Source: Inia geoffrensis (lineage: Eukaryota > Chordata > Mammalia > Artiodactyla > Iniidae). Taken from it: DNA of 64,000 bases. Numbering within the stretch: the stretch's first letter is position 1; each line of letters starts with the position of its first letter. Shown one piece after another: positions 21,778 to 33,700 of this stretch. Below the pieces are notes generated by a model, which was not told the origin of the DNA, did not search any database, and saw nothing but the letters and a program-made list of their open reading frames with translations. Location: the NCBI GenBank assembly GCA_036417435.1, contig CM070910.1, forward strand, positions 70,726,784 to 70,790,783, in the 5' to 3' direction. The translations under genes were made by a program, and so were the position numbers.

Positions 21778-24700
21778 ACAAAACAACAAAACAAAAACCA
21801 AACAAAAACCACACAAAAAAACCCAACCAAACAAAAACTCCCCTGGTTAGTATGGTTAAACTTAGACTAATACTCTTTTCTTTTTGGCTGTGTTGGGTCT
21901 TCGTTGCTGCACAGGCTTTCTCTAGTTGAGGTGAGCAGGGGCTACTCTTACTTGCAGTGTGCAGCCTTCTAATTGCGGTGGCTTCTCTTGTTGCGGAGCT
22001 CGGGCTCTAGGCACGTGGGCTTCAGTAGTTGCAGCGTGTGGGCTCAGTAGTTGCAGCAGGTGGGCCCTAGAGTGTGCAGGTTTCAGTAGTTGTGGCGCAC
22101 GGGCTTAGTTGCTCTGCAGCATGTGGGATCTTCCTGGAGCAGGGCTCGAACCCGTGTCCCCTGCATCGGCAGGCGGATTCTTAACCACTGCACCACCAGG
22201 GAAGTCCTGGACTAATACTCTTTTTGGAATTAATTTTTTCTCTAGTTGTCTTGAAACTTTAACTCCTAAAGAACTCTCAAGGTGTTATATAGCATATAAA
22301 ATTTTCTTTCAATATGCATTAAAATTATGAATCTTATCTGTGGAAAGATAAATGGATATAACCTTTGGACCATTGTAACTGATTTATGGGAAGAGTAGAG
22401 TAACATACTTTATATATTTCAAATTATGATATCACCTTTGCAGTATTGTTGGGATAAATTAAGAGCATAGATACAATTATATATGGATTTATTGGCCAGT
22501 CATAGGATTGAATATTTGAGTATTATAATTAGGAACATTTTAAGTTAATCCTAATAATAATGGTAGTAGTTAGATAACACTTTGTGAGTACTTTGTTTGG
22601 CTCAGGTAGTGTGTTAAGAGTTTTCATTTATTATTATTATTATTTGTATAGATTTTTCCCTAGCGTTTAATGGTAATTGAGGTTTTTTAAAAAAATATTT
22701 ATTTATTTTTGGTTACGCCAGGTCTTAGTTGTGGCAGGTGGGCTCCTTAGTTGCAGCTCGCCAGTTCCTTAGTTGCGACATGCATGGAGGATCTAGTTCC
22801 CTGACCAGGGATTGCACCTGGGCCCCCTGCATTGGGAGCATGGAGTCTTATCCACTTTGCCACCAGGGAGGTCCCCTTCATTTATTATTGAGGCAATTCA
22901 TTGATGTGGTTGAAAGTTTTGAATCTGAAGCTTGATTGTAAGAATTTTATTCTGACTCCTCCGTTAACTAGTTATATGACTTTGGATAAGTGATCTAATT
23001 TTTATCTGCCCCAGTCCCGTAATCTGTAAAATAGGCATAATACTAGTACCTACATTATACGGTTACTTTGATGAGTTAGGTGGGTTAACACATGGAAAGT
23101 GCTTAGAATGGTGCTCAGCACATGTGCTCTTATTAAATGTTAGCAGTTATTTTTGTCTTATTTATCCTCACAACACTGTGAAGTAGGTACTGTTACTAGC
23201 CTCAGTGACTGTTTTTATGAGATATAACTTACAGAAAAGTGTATAACACATACGTAATTGTATAGTTCTATGTATTTTAAAATATAGCTCCCCATGTAAC
23301 CACCACTCAGATCAAGATGTAAAACATTTTTAGCAACTTAGTAGGCTCCCTTGTCAATAACCTTCTCCTTGTCATGTATCAGTTTTGTTGTTTTTGAACT
23401 TCATATTAATGGAATCATATGGTCTTGTATCTGGTTCCTTTTTCTCAACTCTCCTTTTGAGATTTATCCATATTGTTGCATATATCAGTAGTTATTCTTT
23501 TTTGTTATTGTGTCATATTGCATTGAGACTATGCCACACTTTGTTCATTCTTTTGAAAGGCATTCAAACTGTTTACAGTCTTTGGCTATTATGAATAATG
23601 CTGGTGTGAATATTCTAATATGTATTTCTTTTGATAGACATATGTACTTATTTCTTTTGGGTTTATATACCCATAAATGAAAATGCTTAATCATAGCATA
23701 TACATTTGTTTAACTTAAGTAGATACTGCCAGACAGTTTTCCAAAGTGGTTATACCAATTTTACTCTTGCCAAAAATGTTTTACAGTTCTGTCTGATATG
23801 GTTTATAGGTTTAGTTTAGCCATTTTAGTGAGTGTATAGTGATAGCTCATTGTAGTTTTAATCTGCAGGTCCTTGATAAGCCCCATTTTACAAATAAGCA
23901 AACTGAAGCCTAGAGTTGTTCAGTAACTTTCTCAGGCTCATAGATAGTAGCAAAATGGGATTCTAATGTAGATCGTTCTGATTTAGAAGCCCAGACTTTT
24001 AAAATTACATTAAAAAGACATTGTTAAGAAAAAATACTTATTATTGATAACTTTCTAAATAACATTGACTCATATAAACTGTAAAGAAGTCAGAAAATAG
24101 AAATATAAAGACGACGTTAAAAATCACTCATAAATTTACCATTCAGAGTTGACTACTGTTGTTAACATTCTAGTCACTTTTACCTGCAGTTCACAATTTT
24201 ATTTTATAAATTGCGATTTTTTTCTGTATATATAGCCTTCTTCTATATATGGAGCCTGCTTAATGTGTTTTAGTAGTATTTTCTTTATTACTTTTCAGAT
24301 TACCACAACTGGCTTACATACACTTAACTTAATATTTTAAAAAATTTATTTACTTATTTATTCTTTTGGCTGCGTTGGGTCTTTGTTGCTGTGCGCAGGC
24401 TTTCTCTAGCTTCGGTGAGCTGGGGCTACTCTTCATTGTGGTGCGTGGGCTTCTCATTGCAGTGGCTTCTCTTGTTGTAGTGCACGGGCTCTAGGCACAT
24501 GGGCTTCAGTAGTTGTGGTATCTGGGCTCAATAGTTGTGCCTCATGGGCTCTAGAGCGCAGGCTCAGTAGTTGTGGCTCATGGGCTTATGTTGCTCCGCG
24601 GCAAGTGGGATCTTCCCAGACCAGGGCTCCAACCTGTGTCCCCTGCATTGACACGTGGATTCTTAACCACACTGCCACCAGCGAAGTCCCTTAACTTAGT

Positions 24701-27700
24701 ATTAAGACAGGCTTTTCCAAGTACTTTTATGAACTTATTTAATCATCATAACAACCCTATGAGTTAGGTATTATTATTATTACCCGATATTATAGAGGCC
24801 CAAGCAAGAGTCAGAGAGATTAAGTAATTTGCATTGTGTCATAGCCAGGATTAGAACCCAGACAGTCAGACTCTACAATGTTTTTGTTTCCAAACTAAGT
24901 GGGTCTTTCACTGTTATGTTCTGTTTCTTTTGTCTATTTTTCTCTTTCTACAACAGCACCAAATTTCTTTTCTAATGACAGTATTATAGTTTTGTAGTGT
25001 ATTTTTATATACAGCTGGGTTGTAGGCCAGAACATGTACATATGGCCTTCACGTGTGGCTTTTTTCCCAACCTGGTGCTGGGTTGCAAGGGTGAGTATCC
25101 TGAGAAAGAGACTCTGGTGGAAGCTGTATCTTTTTTATGACCTATCCTTGGAAGTTAGGCAGTTAGACAGTTAGGCAGCTTCACTTCTGCCACATTCTTT
25201 TGGTTAGGAGTGAGTTATTAAGGCCAGCCTCTATTCAAGGGGAAAGAAATTAGGCTCCTGCTTTTGATGTGAGGAGGGCAAAGAATTTGCACAGTTTTTA
25301 TTTAATTTGTCAATTAAATATTCTATCAATAGAATTGGTGAGTTAACTGTATTTAATGGTTTCATCCATGAACAATCTTTCTCCATTCATTCAGATCTGC
25401 TCTGATGTCCTTTTAATAGCTTTTTTTTCATTTAAAAACTTTATTATGGAAAACTTAAAACACAAAATAAAAATAGAATAGTACAATGAAACCTGTAAAT
25501 ACCTATCACCCAGCTTCAAAAATGATCAGCTCAAAGTCCAGTATCACCCCCTCCCCCAATTATTTTGAAGGAAATCCCACATGACATATTTTATCAGCAA
25601 GCATTAAACATTTCAGTATGTATCTCTAATAGATGGGAGCTTTTTTTCTACGTAATCACAATACCATTTCACATTAAAAAAAAAAGTAATTTCTTAGCAT
25701 CCTTAAATATCTATTCAGTGTTCAGATTTCCCTGAATTTGTTAGAGCTTTACCCTCCAACATTTTATGATGAACAGTTTTAAACATACAGCAATGTTGAA
25801 ATTTACGGTAAACGACCAATTATGTTTTGCCTTGATTTTACATTAACATTTTACATATTTTTTTTTATTGGAGCGTAGTTGATTCACAGTGTTGTGCTAG
25901 TTTCAAGTGTACAGCAAAGTGATTCAGTTATACATATACATATATTCATTCTTTTTTAGATCCTTTTCTCATATAGGTTATCACAGAATATTGAGTAGAG
26001 TTCCCTGTGCTATACAGTAGGTCCTTGTTGGTTATCTATCTTATATACAATACTGTGTGTATGTTCATCCCAAGCTCCTGAGTTATCCTTCCGCCCGTGT
26101 TTCCCTTTTGGTCACCATAAGTTTGCTTTCAAACATTTTACTGTATTTTTATATGCTTTATTGTGTGTCTGCCTATCCATTACTCCATCCGTAATGAATC
26201 TTACTCATAAACAGCTTTTCACAGTTAATTAAATAAGATACAAATATGATCTTTTAATCTGAATGTTGCCTTCCCTCCCCCGTCCCTTTTTTTAACCTTG
26301 TAATTTATTTGTTGAGGAAACTGGCCATTTGTTCTGTAGAGTTTTCCACAGTCTGGCTTTTGCTGATTGCATCCCTGTAGTGTTTTGGGGCATGTTCTTT
26401 TCCCTCTGTGTTCCCTGTAAACTAGTAGTTAGGTCAAGAGGCCTCATTGTTTTGATTTTTTTTTTTCTCCTTTAGTTCATGATGGTGTAGGTTTAAAGAT
26501 ATTGAACTGTTTAAAAAATATGCCTTTCTTATGGTATTATTCTTTATTTTGTGATATACTGCTAGTTTTAGTTAACTAATATTTTACTTAGTACTTCATA
26601 TCTATATTCATAAGTAAAATAGACCTAATGATTTGATTATATTATCTTTATCCGGTTGGGGAGTTAAAGTTATATTAAGCCTTTAAAATTAGCAGCTTTT
26701 TCTCATTTTTTTCCCCCTGAAAGCAGTCTGTATAAAGTAGAGATTATCTGTTTTATGAAAGTTTGGTAAAACCATTTGGGCCAGGGGTCTTTTTTTTTAT
26801 AGTCAGGTCTCTGATTATGTTTTAATTCCTGTAATGATAATTGGTCTATTCTAGTTCTTCACTTCCTAAGTTTTGGCATTTTTGTCTTTTTCTAAAAGTT
26901 TATGTCATATAGGTTATCTAATTTATGAGCATACGTATAGTTTTTATAGTCTTACTCTTCATTTCAGTTATAGCTATGATTATTTCTCTTTCATTCTGTA
27001 TTATATATTTGTATCCTCTTTTTTTTTTTATTCCCTCATCTGACTTGCTAAAACCTTGTCTTTTTAACTTTTGGTTTTGAAAATTTCCAAGCATATATAG
27101 AAAAAAGAGAGTGCAAGGAACCTCTAAGCACCCATCACTCAGCTTCAGTAACCATCAATGTTTTAAAAAAGTCTAACCTTCCTCCCTTAAAAAGTAAATT
27201 ATTCTACACAAAACCATAACCTTACAAAATTAACAATAATTCTTTTTTTTTATTATTTTATTATTTTTTTATTTTTTAACATCTTTATTGGGGTAAATTT
27301 GCTCTACAATGGTGTGTCAGTTTCTACTTTATAACAAAGTGAATCAGTTATATATATACAAACGTTCACATATTTCTTCCCTCTTGCGTCTCCCTCCCTC
27401 CCTCCCTCCCTATCCCACCCCTCCAGGCAGTCACAAAGCACCGAGCTGATATCCCTGTGCCAAGCGGCTGCTTCCCACTAGCTATCTACCTTACGTTTGT
27501 TAGTATATATATGTCCATGCCCCTCCCTCGCCCTCTCATAGCTCACCCCTCCCCCTCCCCATATCCTCAAGTCTGTTCTCCAGTAGGTCTGTGTCTTTAT
27601 TCCTGTCTTACCCCTAGGTTCTTCATAACATTTTTTTTCCTTAAATTCCATATATATGTGTTAGCATACGGTATTTGTCTCTTTCTGAATTCTTAATGTC

Positions 27701-30700
27701 TTCTAATAACCAGTCCATAATCAAATTTTCCTAATTATATAAAAATTTGTAGGGGCTTCCCTGGTGGCGCAGTGGTTAAGAATCCGCCTGCCAATGCAGG
27801 GGACACGGGTTCAAGCTGCTCCACATGCTGCGGAGCAGCTAAGCCCATGCGCCACAACTACTGAGCCGCGTTATAGAGCCCACGAGCCACAGCTACCGTG
27901 CACCTAGAGCCCGTGCTCCGCAACAAGAGAAGCCACCGCAATGAGAAGCCTGCGCACCGCAATGAAGAGTAGCCCCCGCTTGCCGCAACTTGAGAAAGCC
28001 CACGTAGCAGCAAAGACCCAACGCAGCCAAAAATAAATAAAAATTTTAAAAAATTTATAAAAAAAAAATTGTAGTGCATTTGTTCTAATCAGAATCTAAG
28101 CTAGGTCCACTCATTGTATATAGTTGATGCATTTCTTAAACTTTTGTAAATGTCTTATAATCTAGAACAGGAGTTGGCAAACTTTTTCTGTAAAGTGTCA
28201 GAGAATAAATATTTTCGGCTTTGCGGGCTACATCAGGTCTCTGTCCCATATTATTTTTATTATTTTTAAAACTTATTTATTTATTTTTGGCTGTGTTGGG
28301 TCTTCGTTGCTGCACATGTGGTTTCTAGTTGCAGCGAGAGTGGGCTACTCTTCATTGTGGTGTGTGGCCTTCTCACTGCGGTGGCTTCTCTTGTTGCAGA
28401 GCACAGGCTCTAGAGCGCGGGCATCAGTAGTTGTGGCTCACGGGCTTAGTTGCTCCGTGGCATGTGGGATCTTCCCGGACCAGGGCTTGAACCCGTGTCC
28501 CCTGTGTTAGTGGGCGGATTCTTAACCACTGCGCCACTAGGGAAGGCCCCCATATTATTTTTTAAAAGAGCCCTTTAAAAATGTAAAACTCTTTCTTAGC
28601 TTGAGGGCTATCCATAAGCCATAGTTTGTTAACCCTAATCTAGAACATTCCTCCTCACCCTCTCTTTTTTTCCTCCTTGCTATTGAGTTGTTGAAGAAAC
28701 TGAGTCATTTGTTCACACCTTGGGTTTTGCTGATAGTTTCCTTGTGGTGTCTTCTGTTTTTACTCTCACCTGCACCTTTATATTTTTTGTAGACAGGGAG
28801 TTAGATTTATAGGCTCAATTAGATTTAGATTTGTTTTTATTTATTTATATATTTGGTGCAAGAGTACTTCACTGATGCTGTGTACATCCTATTACATCAC
28901 ATCAGAGGATAACTCCACATTAGATGGAGTTGCCTCACTTTGTAGATTCAGGTGATGACAACTGCCCAACAAACTTTCTCTTTGGTTTCACCATTTATTT
29001 ACTCCCTGAATCAGTTACTTCATTATAGGATGCAACATGATGATTTTGTATTCTTCCACTCCTTCTGTAGTTTTTAGTTTAAATTCTTGTGTGGGGCTTC
29101 CCTGGTGGCGCAGTGGTTGCGAATCTGCCTGCTAATGCAGGGGTCACGGGTTCGAGCCCTGGTATGGGAAGATCCCACATGCCGTGGAGCAACTAGGCCC
29201 ATGAGCCACAACTACTGAACCTGTGCGTCTGGAGCCCGTGCTCCGCAACAAGAGAGGCCACGATAATGAGAGGCCCGTGCATCACGATGAAGAGTGGCCC
29301 CAGCCTGCCACAACTGGAGAAAGCCCTTGCACAGAAACGAAGACCCAACACAGCCAAAAATAGATAAATACATAAATAATAATTAAAAAAAATTCGTGTG
29401 TGTGTGTGTAAAATTGCTTTACTCCATCCTCCATTAGGTGTATTTAGTTACAATGAAGTACATCTCAAATTGGAAAAGTGGGTTAAATACTTACACTTTT
29501 CTCTTAATTATCGGTTTTTACAGTAATTATTGGTGCCCTAAAACTTTCAGTACTATCCAGTTAGAGGTTTGCTTATTTTATTAGTTTTCCCAAAGAACCA
29601 GCTTAATTTTCTTTTTTGTCTTATCATTATTGTCTACGTTATTGATTTCTGTTCTTCTCTTTAGTGTTTCCTTCCTTTTAATGTGTTTGGATTTGCATTT
29701 TCCCCCCCATCCTTCTGAATGCTTAGCTTGATGGTTTTCAGCATTTCTTTGTCTCTGATTAATGCGAGGTTTCTCAGCCTCAACACTGTTGATAATTTGG
29801 GTCAGATAATTCTTTGCTGTGGGGGGCTGTCCTGTACACTGTAAAGTATTTAGCAGAGCCCTGGCCTCTCTAGTCATGTGATGTAAGTACCACAGTCCCC
29901 TTCTCCTCCTCCCTGCAGTTGTGACTATCATAATGTCTCCATATACTGCCACGTGTCCCCTGGGCAGTGAGATCACCCTTCGTTGAGAACAACAGGATTA
30001 ATGCATTTAATGCTATAGATTTCCTTCTTAAATAATGCCTTAGTTATTGCTTGCCCTAGTTATATAGCAGCATACATATTGCATGTAGTGTTTATTGTCA
30101 TTCAGTCTAAGCACAGGTCTGCAATTCCTAATCTGTAGTTCTGAGATCCAAAAAACTCTGAAGAAGTAACTTTTCCCATAAGTTTGGCATTTAATAACAA
30201 AACCTGACCTCAAAAGACTTGAGACTATTTATAGTATTTATTTCTGACTTACTTATTTATTTATTGTTTATATGTTTTGCTGCAGAAATATTAATATCTG
30301 ATTATGGAGTACTGTATCAGACCTCATTAACATATTACATTATGTTATTTATGAAATACATGCTATAAAATTCTTCAAGAATCCTAAAAATTCTGAATTC
30401 TGAGTCATATCTCTCCGGCTCAAAATGATTTTCAGTAAGTGTCTATGGACATGAACTTCATAATTTCCTCTGTGAATACCTGTATAACCTATTGAGTTAG
30501 TTTCCAGACTTAATGTTTCTTTAAAACTTGATATCAATTATGGTATTGGTTGGAGTGAAGCTTTGTATAAAGGAATGAGAAGAAATAAGAGTAGAAAGGT
30601 GGGTTGGGGTCAGCTTGAAAGGGACCATAAAGGTTTAAGGGGTTTGTGTTTCATCCTGCAGGCAACATTAAGCCATAGCAGTTTTTTGAGTGAATAGTAA

Positions 30701-33700
30701 TCATGTTTATGTTTTAAGTGCTGAGTGAGAGCATTTAATAATCGGTATGTAGTGGATGTTTCTCAAGTATAGAATTGTCCTGGAAGCCTGGAGACCAGGC
30801 AGTTTCATGTAGTTGGGTGGTGCAGCCTTTGTCTCAAAGCTTTAGCGCTTACTTGGTCACTGTCTATAATACGTAAGCATCTTTAATCATCTGTCTTCAC
30901 CTTCTTACTACTTGGTGCTTTATTCCCCAATTCTGAAATCCCAGATCTTCACAATATCTTCTGCAACCTTTTCTATTCCATGCTGCACTTGGGCAGTTGT
31001 CCCCAGTCAAAGAACTGGGATCAATGTAGAACTCACTTGTGTGCTTCCCTTCTCTTAAAGATTCTGTTGCTGTATATTGCCTGTTATCCAGTGCCTAAAA
31101 GCAGTTGCTGCACATGTTTTGTTCAGTTTTATAGTTGTTTATGGCAGGAAGGCAAGTCTGGTACAAATTATTCTGTCAAGGAAATAGAAGTCTCTTACTC
31201 CTTTGAAACATATACCATCTGTGTGTTTTCTCACTGATCTCCAGGTCACTTGTACTATAAGCTTCTGGTTTATAGACTTTCTCTCCATTTTAAATTCTGC
31301 CATCATTCTAGGTGACTTCAGTGCTTGTGCAAGTAGCCCATCAAATATGCTAGTCTATCTCGAGGTGACTCCTGTACAGTCTCCCACTTGGACCACCATA
31401 TGGTGGCCCTGGTTATCACCATAAAGTTTTCTACCCGTGAAATCTTAAAAATCAAACCTCCCACTTGCTGACCAGTGCCTACTTCTCTCATTCGGAAAAG
31501 CCTGCTTTTCTCAGCCTCCCGATTCCTCTGCCTTCTTCCTATCCATTGTCCCTCTTCTGTTGTCACTTACTTTCCTATGTGGTTTGGAGTCAGTCTAGCT
31601 TAGATTCCATTGCCCGTCACTTCAGCCACTCTATTGCCAGTATCTTTGGCTCTCTTTCCTTACATTCCACTCACCTGACAAACTCCAAATCTTGAATCAG
31701 TGATGCTGCTTGTTTTTTTTAGTGTTTATATTACATCCTGGTTACAGAATGTTGCTAGAGAAGATCCCACACCTGTAAATTTAACTCTTCAGCCTCAGTA
31801 CTGCTCGGCAGTTCCCCAGGATACCCTTCTCTTTACTTCTTCCCAGCAGCTGTTTCAGAACTTCCCCAGTCTTCTAGAACTTCCGTTCATGCCACCTTCG
31901 CCCTTTACTCTCAGCATCTCCTGTTTCACCTAAAGGCCATCATAAATTTTCCTGTTTTGAAATCTACAGGTTTGACTCCATTCTCATCAATCTGTTCTTT
32001 CTCTCTGGTATTGGGGAGGAGATATCGCTTCCTGTTATAACTGTTTCTTCTATTTTGGCTCTGAATCCCAACTACTCCTGTCTTCTCTAGGAGAAAGTAT
32101 TTCTCTCAAGTTATCTTTTCTCTCCTACCTTTTTCTCTCTTTTCTCCTTCTCTCCTATTAACATTTAAATATGATCAGGTTTTTCTAAACACCTTTCCTC
32201 ATGGTCCCTCTCCAGCTAACACCTTAGCTCTTCTTTCCTTTAAAAAGAGAATTATCCACATGTACCAGTTCCACTTCCCCACCTCTCTTCAATCCACTGC
32301 AGTCCTTTACCATTCTACTAAAATTGCTTTTGCCTAGTTCATCAGTGGTTCTCTTGTTGCTAAAACTGATGGACACTTCTCAATCTGTCTCACTTTATTT
32401 TACAACTATTTGATCATGTTAACTACTTCATCCCTGTTGAAATGTTTTCTTTCTTTTTTTATCTTGACAGCCGTTTTGACTTGACCCCCGGTTGTCTTCT
32501 CAACTCTTCAAATTACTAGATTCCTTTACGGATTCCTCTTGTTCTGCTTATTTCTTAAATGTATTATGTTCTCTTTTCATTCTGCAGCTTTTCCCTGGTC
32601 ATGTCATTCGTTCCCATGACTTCAGTGATCTTTATGCTGGTAATTTCCAAACCTTTATCCTTGGCCCATATTCTCTGCAGAGATCTAAACTACCCAGTAC
32701 TTGGCTGATTATGGAACATTTCTGCTTGACATGTCTTGAGATAGCTGAAATTTAACATGTCCAAAGGGAACTGATTTTTAATCTCTCCCTTCTCCTTGCA
32801 TCTAATCAACTGCTTATTCCCCTCAATTCTTCCTCCTAGATGTCTCAAAACAGTCAGCTTCTCTTTATTTCTAAGTCTCTTCCCTAGTACAGGCCATCTG
32901 TAGACTCTCCTAGATTAATTACTTCAGCAGCTTTCTAATTAGCCTGCATGTTTCCAGTTTAGGCCATTCTCCATATTGCTGCCTGAGTGTCTACTGATCA
33001 TCTGGTGACACTACTCTTTTTCTTAAAACTCTTAAAAATTCTTAAAACTCTTCATTGTCTCCTGGGCATTACTCAGGACTCTTGATGGTAGATGAAGGAA
33101 ACTCAGCTCACACTAGGTTTGGCAAAGAGGGGAATCATAGGAAGATTATGTAAGTGCAGAAAGAACTGGAGTGTAGCTGGGCCTCAGAGACACATAGAAC
33201 CAGGGCTTGGAATACTGCCAATACTTTCTTCACCTCCTGGATTTTCCTGCTTCTCTCTGTGGATTGGCTTCATTCTCTTCTCACTACATAGTGATTTGTG
33301 GCCTGAAGAGCTAGCACCAAAGTTTGTACTGTATGGTTTGCACAGCTAACAACCGTGACGCAGTAATTAGAGTTTGAACTGTGATGTTTGGGGAGCTGGT
33401 GTCTCACAAAGTCTTGGCAACTGAAATGTATGCACGTCAGAGCTGTGGGCTGTGAGGACTGGCCGTATCAAGACACCTTAACATGGCTTACTATATGACA
33501 CTGTGTCATGTGGCTTTGGCTTGGCTTTTCTAGATTCATCTCAAGGCCACTTCTTCCTTGGAAGTGTGCTCAGATCTTAGCCCACGTAGTTCTCTCCAGT
33601 TTGAATTCCCCTGCCTCTTCCCCAGTCCCTCCTTCCTCTACCCTGTCCTCTTCTGTTGGTTTTCTCCTACTCACTCTTTAAGGTTTTCCATAGACACAAC

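Larger units (their letters stand above)
21380..21837 (+). mobile_element. CHR-type SINE split by an L1 and ending in an expanded A/CA-rich tail
   Basis: Head GGAATTCCCTGGCAGTCCAG starts at 21380 and runs to about 21469; body resumes at about 21680 (TCCCACAAGCCACCTGGTAC) and then runs into A-rich and (CA)n sequence. The 11-bp direct repeat CTCCCCTGGTT at 21369-21379 and 21838-21848 brackets the whole composite. Confidence 0.85.
25405..30110 (-). mobile_element. Old L1 (L1M-type) block, reversed, broken by younger insertions
   Basis: Pieces in reversed L1 order, 3' end at left: TACCTATCACCCAGCTTC (about 25500), GTTGAGGAAACTGGCCATTT (about 26310) and its parallel GTTGAAGAAACTGAGTCATT (about 28690), TTGGTCTATTCTAGTTCTTC (about 26845), CCAAAGAACCAGCTTAAT (about 29590), AATGCTATAGATTTCCTTC (about 30010). 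The duplicated parts suggest at least two insertions. Younger L1, SINE and hAT copies inside it are listed separately. Confidence 0.55.

Noticed and set aside
31203..31424. ORF with ILGDFS
   Set aside because: Not a host gene: it is the endonuclease motif of the L2 relic, and the frame is broken on both sides.
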